NCBI GenBank assembly: GCA_027625915.1
Contig: JANTQA010000030.1
Span: 1,240,001-1,304,000, forward strand
Direction of reading: 5' to 3'
Source of the DNA: Anaeramoeba flamelloides
Taxonomy: Eukaryota > Metamonada > Anaeramoebidae
Length of the DNA: 64,000 nt
The notes under the pieces were generated by a model. The model saw only the letters and a list, made by a program, of their open reading frames with translations, had not been told where the DNA came from and did not search any database. The first letter of the stretch is position 1; each line of letters starts with the position of its first letter. The position numbers were made by a program, and so were the translations under genes. This document shows positions 24,986-34,577 of this stretch, one piece after another.

Positions 24986-25650
24986 TATTAACACATAGTG
25001 TTAATATCCCCTGTTAAATAAAACGATAGACAAATTTGGTACACCTAGAAAACATTTTGTTTTTTAAGCACGATAGACAATAACCAGAAATAACTTTTTC
25101 CCTTTGAATATATTAAGTGGAAATTGATACCAATTGTATAAAATTGTTTCAAAAGTGTGATAGAGCTCATGACACACCTCGTTAGATACTATTTGGGACT
25201 AAACAACCATATGTATATTATCACACTTTTGTTGGTTCGAAGATAAAATATCGATAATTTTGATCAAAGGTACCACTTTGAACAAAAAAGAACAATAAAT
25301 ATTTTTAAACGCGTTTATTGTTTACTATGATAGGATAAACTCATGTTATCTCAATGTTTAGATCAATCTATCGATAAAATATACCAACGTATGATTATAA
25401 TCACAAGATTATATCTGGTAAATCATGTATTGTATTTTTCAATTAATCAAAATAAGTTTGACTCGACTCCTTATTTTTATGCTAGAATAAACATCGAATT
25501 ATCTTTTATTCTAGCTAATTGAATGGTTCGTAATAAGCATTTACCCCGATTTGATCTTTGATTATAATCATATGTTGATATATTTTACCGATAGAATGAA
25601 ATAAACATTCTAAATCATTATATATATATATTAATAAACCATATAAAATA

Positions 25651-25701
25651 GAATTTATCAAGCCGTTATCGAAAATAATGGGGTAGGGGCTTGATAAATT
25701 C
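25651..25701. promoter_or_regulatory. Hairpin upstream of transposase
   Basis: Perfect 14-bp inverted repeat GAATTTATCAAGCC / GGCTTGATAAATTC with a 23-nt loop, about 125 bp before the first transposase ATG. It could be a transposase-bound operator or a transcript hairpin. The function is inference. Confidence 0.4.
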
Positions 25702-25824
25702 TTATTATATTTTTTATTATTGATTTTAGAATAAGAATATAATAAGACCCGAATTATTGATTTTATATTAATAATTCAACAAACCACCAACAAAATATTT
25801 TATTACACTCTTTATTTCATTCAA

Positions 25825-27045
25825 TTATGTCTGAAAAAAAGAAAACAACCAAACATCAACAATTCAAAAATTACAATTATTACTGAAGAGGAAATACGAA
25901 AAATGTATTCTTCGGAAGTACCTTGAGATTATTCACATAATAAGAGGAAAAGGAAAAGTTATGAGAAAAATTCAAGTTCGAAACAGTTCAAGAATATATG
26001 GACAGTGTCATAACTTGGAAAAGACTGGGGTCGAAACGTGATGTAACACACGACACAATCCACAAATGGAAAAGGCAGGTAATTAAAATATATCAAGATC
26101 CTTCTATATCTGCCCTCAACCGCGAAGGCAATACAATATTATGGGATTGGATCAAGAAGCATCTAGTAATGGAAGGTCATGAAAAGACGTATCCTGAAAT
26201 TGTAGCACCTTTAAAAGGACCATATATCAGAAGACACATCATGGGTTACTAGAAAATAAAAAATACCGTAGTGGTAAGGCTACAAGTGTCAGTAGAGCAG
26301 ATGTTTATCGCTGGATGAATTTGTGCGGTTTATATTGTAAATCAATTGACCATGTTGAAGATAGACCCAAATCGGAAGAAGATAAACAAAATGATAATAC
26401 TCGTTTTTTCCAAACGTATACCCATTATATTGAAGAGAACGAACTCACTTCAGATCGAATATGGTGTATGGATGAAACACCATGCCAACATTCTGACACA
26501 CCAAAAAAATCATTTAACTTTGCAATTCAAAGTCATTCAGTAAAACACATGGGTTTAACCAACGAGATACACTCGTAGCATATATACGAACCGACGGGGC
26601 AAGATTAGCACCGATGATAATAGAAACCCGTAATGCGTATCACAATAAAAAAGATTCATCAAAATCGCGTGAAAAAATTGGAGGTATGTCAGAAGATTTC
26701 ATGATCTTTTGGCTTGAGTATTTTTCACAATTTACTCAAAAAGGTGATATATTGATACTCGATAATTTATCTTCTCATAAAACGAAATTAGTTATTGAGA
26801 AAGCTCGTAAATTATTCATTAATTTGATATTCACACCACCAAAAGAGGCAAAAAGGTATTCACCATTGGATAATTCCTTTTTTGGAACCTTTTAAAGAAT
26901 AAGGACAAACTGCTTACCACATATGCATAATTATACAAGAATATTAAGATTGCTTATTATTTCAAAGTATTATTATGATGCAACTGAAGAAAGTGTACGT
27001 GGCAATTTTATAAAAAATGGCTTGGCCTTATGGAAGAAAGGGGTA
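25825..27045 (+). pseudogene. Tc1/mariner-IS630 type transposase, broken
   Basis: Cuts and joins the element at TA. The first ATG (MSEKKKTTKHQQ) is followed by an N-terminal basic, helix-turn-helix-like region (WKRLGSKRDVTHDTIHKWKR), then the DDE fold: first Asp in IWCMDET (codon 26471), second in ILILDNLSSHKT, third in YSPLDNSFF. The last two are 35 residues apart, giving a DD35D signature. The C-terminal part includes ATEESVRGNFIKNGL. The frame steps back by one at A5 (25966-25970), GGG (26243-26245) and GGG (26551-26553), and there are stops at 25924 (TGA) and 26893 (TAA). At GGGG (27040-27043) the next step leads directly into the protease ORF, so one long polyprotein may once have existed. 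Confidence 0.75.
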
Positions 27046-28710
27046 CCGAAAAGATCGAAATTATAAATAATAATTTATACCCCGGGGTCAAGATAATCAA
27101 GCCCACATTGAAAACCATAATGGATGATATTCGCTTTAATGGGTTAACCGTGAAACCTCATAAGGGTTTTGTCATCTATTTTTTAAATGGTATAAGATGT
27201 GATTTCACGGATTTGAAAAAATTATCTGAAGACGATAATTTTGGGTTGAAACATCGGAAAAAGTATCAAAATTTCATTGACCAAAATGAATCTGAAAAGG
27301 ACGAGTTTTTCAGAGTATGTACTGATATTCAAATGAATAATATGAAGACCAATTCTCAAAAGGGTAAGAAAAGGGTGCGGAATGCTGGTAAAACAACACT
27401 AAGTCAACCGATCTTTACGGAAGAAAGATTTGAAGAAAGACCACAATCAAAAAAGAAGACAACTCCACCAAAAAGGAAGAAAAAGAGAAAAAATGCTGGT
27501 AATGACTCGCAAAAAAAGAATGATATCAACAAGAGACCAACTAAAGTAGGACTAAAAATTACAAGAAGTTCAAAGAATAATTTACAAATTGATGAAGATA
27601 TATCTTTGCCTTTTGATATCAATCATTTGACAACTGTTTGTGAGAAGGCGAGGATGGAATACACAAATAAACTTGTCGCAGTTGAAAGTGGCGAATCAGA
27701 CGAGATAATGGTAGTTTCTAGTAATGAGACACTTTCTCAAAAGGGAAGTATGGAAAAAAAATAGAATCTATCTTCACAAACACAGAAGAAGACGAAGACG
27801 ACATATTAGAAGAATGGAGCGAAGATGCGAATTCGGATCGGTCGGATGATACTAAGTTATCGAAAGTGGTTTTAGAAGACAACATCATCGGAATCAATTG
27901 GCGGGATAACTTATGTTGGTTCGATAGTGTGATACATTCGCTTACATTTGTTGAGGGATTTGTTGATTGGTTGAAAGACATCGATAACGATGAAGCAAAA
28001 ATGTTGAGAGCAATGCTGGTTTCAATTAGAAATTAGACGACAATTTCTCGTAGAAAATCTCGAGAATTAAAGAATTTACTAATGTCTGCTCGGGATAAAT
28101 TATTAAAAAGTGCTCCTCAAGAATACCGCAATGGGGATTTAAACCACGTTTCAAGTGCAATCGTGATCTTAGATGCAATTTTCCAAAAACATTCAAAGTA
28201 TAAAGGCGATATGACATCTGATTATTTCAGAGTTTACGATAAAAATATTTGCGAAGGTAAAACGGTAGTGCTGCTTGCCCCAACTGTAGTTTATTTAAAA
28301 GATAAACCTCTACTTAACGATTTACCCATTTTATGTAGAGACTTTTTAATGCTACCAGTTGGGAAATAAATAGTACAGAGTATTACTATAATTATTCCCA
28401 AGAGGTTCATCTTATTATCGATCGTGCACCTAGTGAATATTTATTCATTAGTTGTTCAGATTTGGATTTTAGGTTTGATAGTCTCCTTGATTGGTCTCTA
28501 GGTGGAAATAGATATTGGCTTCAAAGTCTTGTTCTATTCCAGGGAAATCATTATACATCTTTAGTGCGGATTATATCGACTTGGTATCATTTTAATGATA
28601 TTGGCAGGTCTACATACAAAGGTAAAAAAAATAAAACCCCTAAAGATTTTAACAATCTTTTAGCGGGTCAAACAGTTTCTCTTTTGATATTTTCAAAGAG
28701 TAAATATTAA
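27030..28710 (+). pseudogene. Transposon-borne USP-like cysteine protease, broken
   Basis: The frame from 27030 gives an unknown N-terminal domain (PHKGFVIYFLNGIRCDFTDL), then a lysine-rich, possibly nuclear-targeting linker, then an acidic stretch. Next comes a cysteine box GINWRDNLCWFDSVIHSL (Cys codon 27914), like the ubiquitin-specific protease Cys box but with one extra residue before the Cys and WRDN..CW spacing reminiscent of USPL1 SUMO proteases. The histidine box GNHYTSLVRI (His codon 28549) and WYHFNDIG (Asp codon 28597) complete the triad in USP order. It would cleave ubiquitin or SUMO-type conjugates. Breaks: frame steps at A8 (27754-27761) and GGG (28361-28363), and a TAG at 28034. 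Assignment to the C19/C98 clan is from motifs only. Confidence 0.65.
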
Positions 28711-29231
28711 TTGATATATATGTACGGACGTATGTATACATGTATGTGTATGGATACATCTACACATATGTATCAGTCAAAAATAAAATCTTTTGGAACA
28801 TTTTTTGTTTTTATTTTGATTGTTTTTTGTTTGATAAGTATTTGACTCAATACTTATTAATTTTATAAAGTGATATTTTCACTTTATTCATTACGAGTTA
28901 AAGTCTTTTTAATTTACAATTAGTTGATGTCGAATAAATTTTAGTTTTATAAGAGTATACTAAGTTGGTAAGTTATCTTTTCTTTTTGTTTTAAGATTTT
29001 TTCAAAGTAGTTTTTTTGACTATTTTGAAAATTTCGTTTTTTTTTTTTTTGTTTTTACAGAGAGGAGTGCATAGTTGACTGGATTCTCTTTAAAAAAATT
29101 GAAAAAATGAAAAAAATATTCAAAAAAAAAATGTGTTTTATTTTGAGACTTTATGTTTGTGCTTTAATTTGAGACAATTTTTGTACTTTATTTTCAATTA
29201 AAGTTTGTGTTTTAAAAGTGAAACTGACTGT

Positions 29232-29542
29232 AAAAATCCGTACTTTTTCCTTTTATACCGACAGTAGTGCTTTAAGAGTTAAAGTAAAAGTTAAGTTTTT
29301 TTTTTAATTTCGGGTTTTTGCGAAAAAGACATTTGTTTCGAAGAAAAATCCTTTTAAAACATTTCAACTTGGTTTGGAATTGAAAAGTGTGAATTTTTTT
29401 CACCTTCATTAGATATTTTTACTTTAAAGTACTTCACTCTTTGGATGTGAAATAAATACACTTCACATTCTCTTTTTTTTTCAAACTGAGTTTTGGAAGA
29501 AGTGGGTTCTAATGTTTTACTCTTCTTATTTGTTTGGTTCAT
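29232..29542 (-). pseudogene. 5' part of a transposon-split host gene
   Basis: ATG at 29542 opens a polar frame (MNQTNKKSKTLEPTSSKTQF, then ECEVYLFHIQRVKYFKVKIS). After a TAA at 29354 the same frame stays coding-like (KDFSSKQMSFSQKPEIKKKT), and a further stretch, STTVGIKGKSTDF, runs to the transposon edge. It continues in frame with YISDSDESNKK on the far side (23672) across a single TA. Intervening stops may mark a small intron or decay. Family unrecognised. Together with 23380-23672 it forms one interrupted gene. Confidence 0.55.
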
Positions 29543-29720
29543 TTTATAAACAAAAAATTAGAATATTTTGTGTAAACTCATAATTTAAAACGAAACCTAT
29601 ATTTCAAATTTAAGAAATGAAAATATATTGAGATTGAGGCACTTTTATTTGAAAAAACAGTAAAATTAAACAAGATTTTTTATTTGTTATGAGTTCCCTT
29701 TTTTTCCCAATTTCTGACAG

Positions 29721-30669
29721 ATAATTTTTCTGAAAAATTCAAATGGGAAGAAGTTGGAGAATATGGGAAGGTTACTGGTAAAATATTTTTAAATATCTTT
29801 TTTTTAAAAGATATTTTCTATGATAATTAACGACTACGTTGGCAATTGAAAATTTGTTGTTTGGTGTGTTTTAAAGAGTATTTGGTGATTGATATATCTC
29901 ACAAATATTTATTTAGTGAGATCTAAGTAGGAAAAAATGTCAAATTTTTCTGAAAAAAAGTCTGAATTTTAGATTCCTCGTATCTCAAAATGACAAAGAA
30001 TGATCGGAAAAAACAGCTTTTCGAGAAAATTTCTTTCCAGGTGAAAATTGAAAACCATTTTGACTTGTTGGGGGTTAACTAGTGTTATTTTCTGGTGTGT
30101 GGGTTAAGATGAAATGGTTTTCAATTTTCACCCAAAGGTCAAAATGGAGAAAATTGGCAATTTTGGATGAGAGGTATTTGATCTTTGAAAAAAAGACATT
30201 TTTTTGATGAAATGGTATGGTAAATGGTTTAGTATTGTATTGAATCCACCAAAATTCGCAATTCCCAAAATTATAAAGATCATTTTTTCTTCAACTGTCA
30301 AAGAAATTTATTTTTTAAAAACAAAAACTGACTAATTTTCCCAAATTTAATTTTCAAAAGATCCTTTCATGCAAAATCTCACCAAACCTTTCCCACAGCA
30401 TCTCAACCCAATTATACTTGGCACAACAAATTGGGTTATAAAAGAAACGATCCAAACAAAAAAATATTTATCTAAGAAGTACCCGAAACCTAATATTTTA
30501 TGTGTTTGACATGGATTGTGTTGTTCCAAAAAAAATACGAGGAGACAATCTCCTCTTAGCCATGGTGGGGAAATTTAATTCAAGGAAAAACAAAAAGAAA
30601 CAAAAAAAAATAAGCCAAAATCACAACCTCTTTGTAATAATCGATACAGCCGTTCCAGAAATACCTTGA
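29721..30669 (+). CDS. Unrecognised two-exon gene, possibly decayed
   Basis: Exon 29721-29777 has a CTGACAG acceptor and a GTAAAA donor (NFSEKFKWEEVGEYGKVT), phase 1. The next exon starts at 30361 after TTTTCAAAAG and continues in the matching phase: DPFMQNLTKPFPQHLNPIIL, to TGA at 30507. A second frame, offset by one base, is strongly coding-like from about 30499 to TGA at 30667 (YVFDMDCVVPKKIRGDNLLL, ending DTAVPEIP). The offset suggests either an unnoticed splice or a frameshift in a pseudogene. It diverges from the split gene at 29542. No family recognised, and the first exon was not found. Confidence 0.42.
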
Positions 30670-32120
30670 AAAATTTATAAGACCTCAAATTGATTTTCTA
30701 TTCTTAAATTTTATTTTGTTCAACAAACCGTAAAAGAGTTATTAAAGCTCATCATAAACTGTAAAATTCATAATAACAAGATTAAAAATAAGTTATCTAT
30801 TTTTTGCTTCCTTTGAATTGACAAACAAATCAATAAAAAAACTTACACTAATGTGGATCTTCATTTTCCAAAATTGTTTTAATCTCAGATTTAAACAATT
30901 TAAAAGCAATGATCAAAAAACGCTTTCAAGTTTCCATGGGTTTCTGTGATTTCTTTTGTTTCTTTGATTTCCATGATTTCTGTAATTTCTTTTCTTGAGG
31001 AAAAAGTTAATTTTTGTTTTGGTTTTTACAAAAAAAAACTCGAAGGAAGTAAGACAAGTTGAAATTTGGGTCTTATGATTGAAATTGAATTTTCTCTTTC
31101 AAAAAACACAATTTTATAATAGAAAACCAAATTATATGTCTTATAATATTTTCCATTAGGGTTGGGACGGATTAATTGTTTGTGGAGACAATGTAACAAT
31201 TCAAAGTAACCCAATGTTCAGAAATCATTGAAAATACAATTATTTAGCTTTAAAGTTTATTATTGAGAGTTTTTTTAATGTTAAATATTCATGATTATTT
31301 TTTTTTTCATTTTTACCATCCTTAACAAGGTGTTCGAGTTTACGTATCTCAAAATTTCTTTTTCATTTTTCATAAAAAAAAATGACATAAAATGAGTTTT
31401 TGATCCAAATTGGAAAATATTTCCAAGATCCTAACTTCACTTTTTAAATGAGATTGGGCCAAAAGGTGTTGAGACAAATTGTTAAATTGCCAACGTAGTC
31501 CTTAATACAATGTTGCACAATAACTTTCTCTTAATTGTAAGTTTTCGTTTTTAAAACTTCACCTAACTCAATATTTTTGTGTTGTTTTGTGATCTTTGAA
31601 AATCTTCCAAAATTCCAAATGAAAAGAAAAATGCATACTTCTCAGAACTTGGCAAAGATCGATAGAGTAAGAAAATTTTTAATCGGGTTGTTAATTAATT
31701 CTAAATAATTAACAACTTGATATTCCATTTGTTTTCAAGTACGTTGGTTGTACATATTCATATAGTATCTTTTTTTCGGTGTTCCTAGTAGTGAGTTGGT
31801 TAAACGATCCAATTTTTAAAATAACTCAAAACAAAGCCTCAACTCGTTTTGAAAGGTTTCTCAATTTATTTTATTTTCAAAACACAAAAGTAAAACAGAA
31901 CGGGTTGAAGGTAAATTGAGAAAATAAAAAGATTGAAATAAAGCTAAAGTATTTAGTTATCAAAAAAAAACGAAACCATCTAAAAATTAAAAACAAGTTG
32001 TTCAATTTTGAGTTTTGTTTGTTTTTTTCAAAAAGAAATCCAAACACTCGATCAAGATCAAATAAAAAAGAAATATTACAAAACAAAAAACAAAAAAAAA
32101 CAAAAAAAAACAAAAAAAAG
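30670..32120. other. Intergenic region with ambiguous exon-like patches
   Basis: No resolved gene. Minus-strand peptide FKLFKSEIKTILENEDPH (about 30920-30855) and a patch at 31150-31215 that is open and plausible on both strands (GWDGLIVCGDNVTIQSNPMF on +, ELLHCLHKQLIRPNPNGKYY on -) could be exons, including downstream exons of the B-box gene. None has a closed splice chain. Confidence 0.3.
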
Positions 32121-32357
32121 TTAAAAAAAAGTGTAAAATGACAAACATGGTATTAGCTCTTTAGTATGTTTCTTATATCCAGGAACTTTGTGAATTAAGT
32201 CACAATTTTCACAAATATTTTTCTCACAATCGTGGCAATAAATTGTAGCTTGAACATTTTTGTTGTTTTCATTGCAAAAATTCTCACACCATATTATTTC
32301 TTCTTCTAAGTTTTTTTTTTTCTGTTGGTGCACTTGGAGTGAATGATCAGTTGGCAT
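32121..32357 (-). CDS. B-box zinc-finger protein, short or first exon
   Basis: 78 codons from ATG to TAA. Residues 22-66 form a B-box-type zinc-binding unit: WCENFC, then YCHDCEKNICENCDLIHKV and a GYKKHTKELI tail, with the C-x-C-x-C-C-C-H-H order of B-box 2. Such domains mediate protein-protein contacts in TRIM-like and related proteins and often precede coiled coils. Here the frame stops soon after the finger (CLSFYTFF), so this may be the first exon of a longer gene or a truncated relic. No clear donor was seen. Confidence 0.55.
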   Translation of the reverse strand: MPTDHSLQVHQQKKKNLEEEIIWCENFCNENNKNVQATIYCHDCEKNICENCDLIHKVPGYKKHTKELIPCLSFYTFF

Positions 32358-32974
32358 TTGTATTACTATGGTTTTTAATTCTAAGTATTGGCAAATTAAT
32401 AAATACTAAAAATAGTAGAATGGTTTAAATTAAAAAAAATGGTTTTTTATGATTTGAAAAAATAGTGTGAGTTTCTCTTAATTTAGTAAGGAATTTTTGA
32501 AGACTTGACCATTTTTAAACTTGATCAATAACTTTTCACTTCTGTTTCTGGTTATGAATTCTAGTTGTTGAGAAATCATAATAAAACCTCAACGTCAAAA
32601 ACTTTGGATCTTGAATAGAAACCTATTTTTCCCCTTTCCAATTTTGGTTGTTTCTCTCTTTTCTGTTGTAATGATGTCAGGAATTTTTAAGAAGTTTCTT
32701 TGAAATTTTTCTTTCAAGACATTTTAGTTTGAGTTTTTAAAAAAAAATCCTTTTCAAGAATTTTGTTGAAGGAAAAAATTTAAAAAAACTTTTTGGTGCA
32801 AAAGTTGATTTATTTTTGAAAGTCTCTAATAACTGAAATCTGATTAATTATGACATGGGGGTTATTTTTTAAAAAGAAATGAGAAAATCTGGAGGAGCGT
32901 TTTCTGGTGAAAAATCGTTTTTTATATATTTTTGAAAAACAGCCATTCCAACCCTACCCTGAAAATTATGATAA
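32358..32974. other. AT-rich intergenic DNA
   Basis: Nothing supported in either strand; no element ends recognised. Confidence 0.35.
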
Positions 32975-33365
32975 TTAGAAAATTCATTTTCTATCCCATA
33001 CTTGACTTTTTGTGACATAATTATATGGTTATGGAATAACCTATTACAAACCTTGATATTTTATAATAGAACAAAAATTTCCTCATGAGAAAATATTAAA
33101 TTTTGATTCTTTGACTACAAACCTTCTTTATGATCAACAATTTATAAAAAATTATCCAGTATTTTGATGGATCCTTACTTTCTAAAGAACTTAAAAAGAA
33201 AAGCTAAGACCTTTTCAGAGAAATCATTAAATTCTATATTCGATCTTCGGAATCTTTGTTGAGGATTTTTGAATTTATTTCAGAAACAAGTGGATTTTTA
33301 ACTCAGTCTTTCAAATAAAAAATTTTTTTAAAAAACCTATGTCAAACCATAAAATGTATACGATC
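32975..33365. repeat. Left arm of a large inverted duplication
   Basis: Reverse-complement of 37890-38445, with shared landmarks GGATCCATCAAAATACTGGA, TTGAAAGACTGAGTTAAAAA and GATAGAAAATGAATTT. Identity is moderate. The arms bracket about 4.5 kb that holds the J, A and B2 elements and part of a direct duplication. The right arm carries an extra I-family MITE. Either a large foldback element or an old inverted duplication. Confidence 0.6.
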
Positions 33366-33522
33366 GCATTAGGTAAAGTTTTTTTTTATTGAAAAGAGAC
33401 AGAAAGTCAATTACTCTGGCTGTCAGATTTCATGGTAGGTTTGGAACCACGGTATTATTTTTAATTAATAAATGAAAATTGATATTTCAAGTTAGAAAAT
33501 GAATGTTAATTATTTCTGCTTT

Positions 33523-34370
33523 ACCATTGTGAAAAAAATTTGTGTCACTAAAAAATTGGGTCGGTCAACAAAATGTTTTCGTTTTTTAAATAGTAAATAT
33601 TAGCAAAATGATTTTCGATCAAAGTAAAATTTTATGAACAAATCTTACATTTAATAAAAACCAAAGTCACTATCAATAATAATTTTCAAACTTATATTAA
33701 ATAGTTGTACTTTGAACTTTTAGAATTACTATGGAACTCTAAAAAACAAAAATTTAATTTTAATTGTAAACTTTACTAAAAATGTTTAAATTTTTTTATT
33801 AGATTACATTCCAAGATCAAGTTATTCATAGTTTGGGAAGACCAAAAATTAATAATCTTTCTAAATTAAAGGTTTGTATATGGGGATTTAAATAATTTAA
33901 ATGGTTTCTGAATTCATAATATTTCGTTATTTTGAAGTTTTGATTAAAAAACATTAGTAGAAAACAATCTCTTTTCGGAAAAAATAGCTTTTTTGGAAGA
34001 TTTTATTATTCAATTTGGTTAAGAAGGATATTTAAGATTAACCTTGATAAATTTGCGTTAATTAACAATGATAAATATCTTATTGAATTAATAGATTTTA
34101 ATATTTCCTAATAAATAGTTCTCTTGTTTTTAGTAAAGTTAACAATTAAAATTAAATTTTTGTTTTTTTAGAGTTCCATAGTAATTCTAAAAGTTCAAAG
34201 TACAACTATTTAATATAAGTTTGAAAATTATTATTGATAGTGACTTTGGTTTTTATTAAATGTAAGATTTGTTCATAAAATTTTACTTTGATCGAAAATC
34301 ATTTTGCTAATATTTACTATTTAAAAAACGAAAACATTTTGTTGACCGACCCAATTTTTTTTCACAATGG
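33523..34370. mobile_element. J foldback element, nearly identical arms
   Basis: Inverted arms of about 240 bp (33523-33785 and 34130-34370) that differ, by eye, at only about two places across the core 230 bp. The exception is a short extra segment near the left tip (around 33540-33552). Tips read CCATTGTG...CACAATGG, followed inward by AATTGGGTCGGTCAAC. The central 350 bp are unique and AT-rich. No ORF. The near-identity of the arms implies recent insertion or ongoing arm homogenisation. Superfamily unknown. Confidence 0.75.
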
Positions 34371-34577
34371 TTAACCAAATTATCAGTATAAATATTTTGT
34401 CTTATTGTTTAAGAATGAAGAATAATTTATTGGTTAAAAATATCATTTCTAAACGATGTTGTAAAGATCTTTGGATTTTCTTCAGCTTATAAACTATTAT
34501 AGTCAAAATAAAATGTGTAAAAAAATTTTATGCTTATTTCAAAATAAAAAGTGTGTTTTTTTGTTATAGAAGAACTA

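Larger units (their letters stand above)
23673..29231 (+). mobile_element. 5.6-kb TA-flanked DNA transposon with transposase and USP-like protease
   Basis: Terminal inverted repeats start CAGTCAGTTTCACTTTTAA at the left and end with the complement at the right, each beside TA. Similarity continues for about 80-100 bp. The TIRs are built from 3-4 direct repeats of a TTAAGGCACAAA-type motif, likely transposase sites. Contents in order: short AATAACAAAG repeats (24080-24215), a SINE insertion, a GC-richer block with 65-bp tandem repeats, a hairpin, a DDxD transposase of Tc1/mariner-IS630 type, a lysine-rich linker and a cysteine protease of USP type. All coding segments lie on + and are broken by single-base frame steps and a few stops, so this copy looks inactive. 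It sits in a host gene. Assigning the ORFs to these TIRs rests on position: a nested element cannot be fully excluded. Confidence 0.8.

Noticed and set aside
25825-28710. Alternative genetic code (TAA/TAG read as sense) explaining stops in the transposon
   Set aside because: All intact host genes use TAA or TGA as ends with none inside, and the frame steps cannot be explained by code reassignment.
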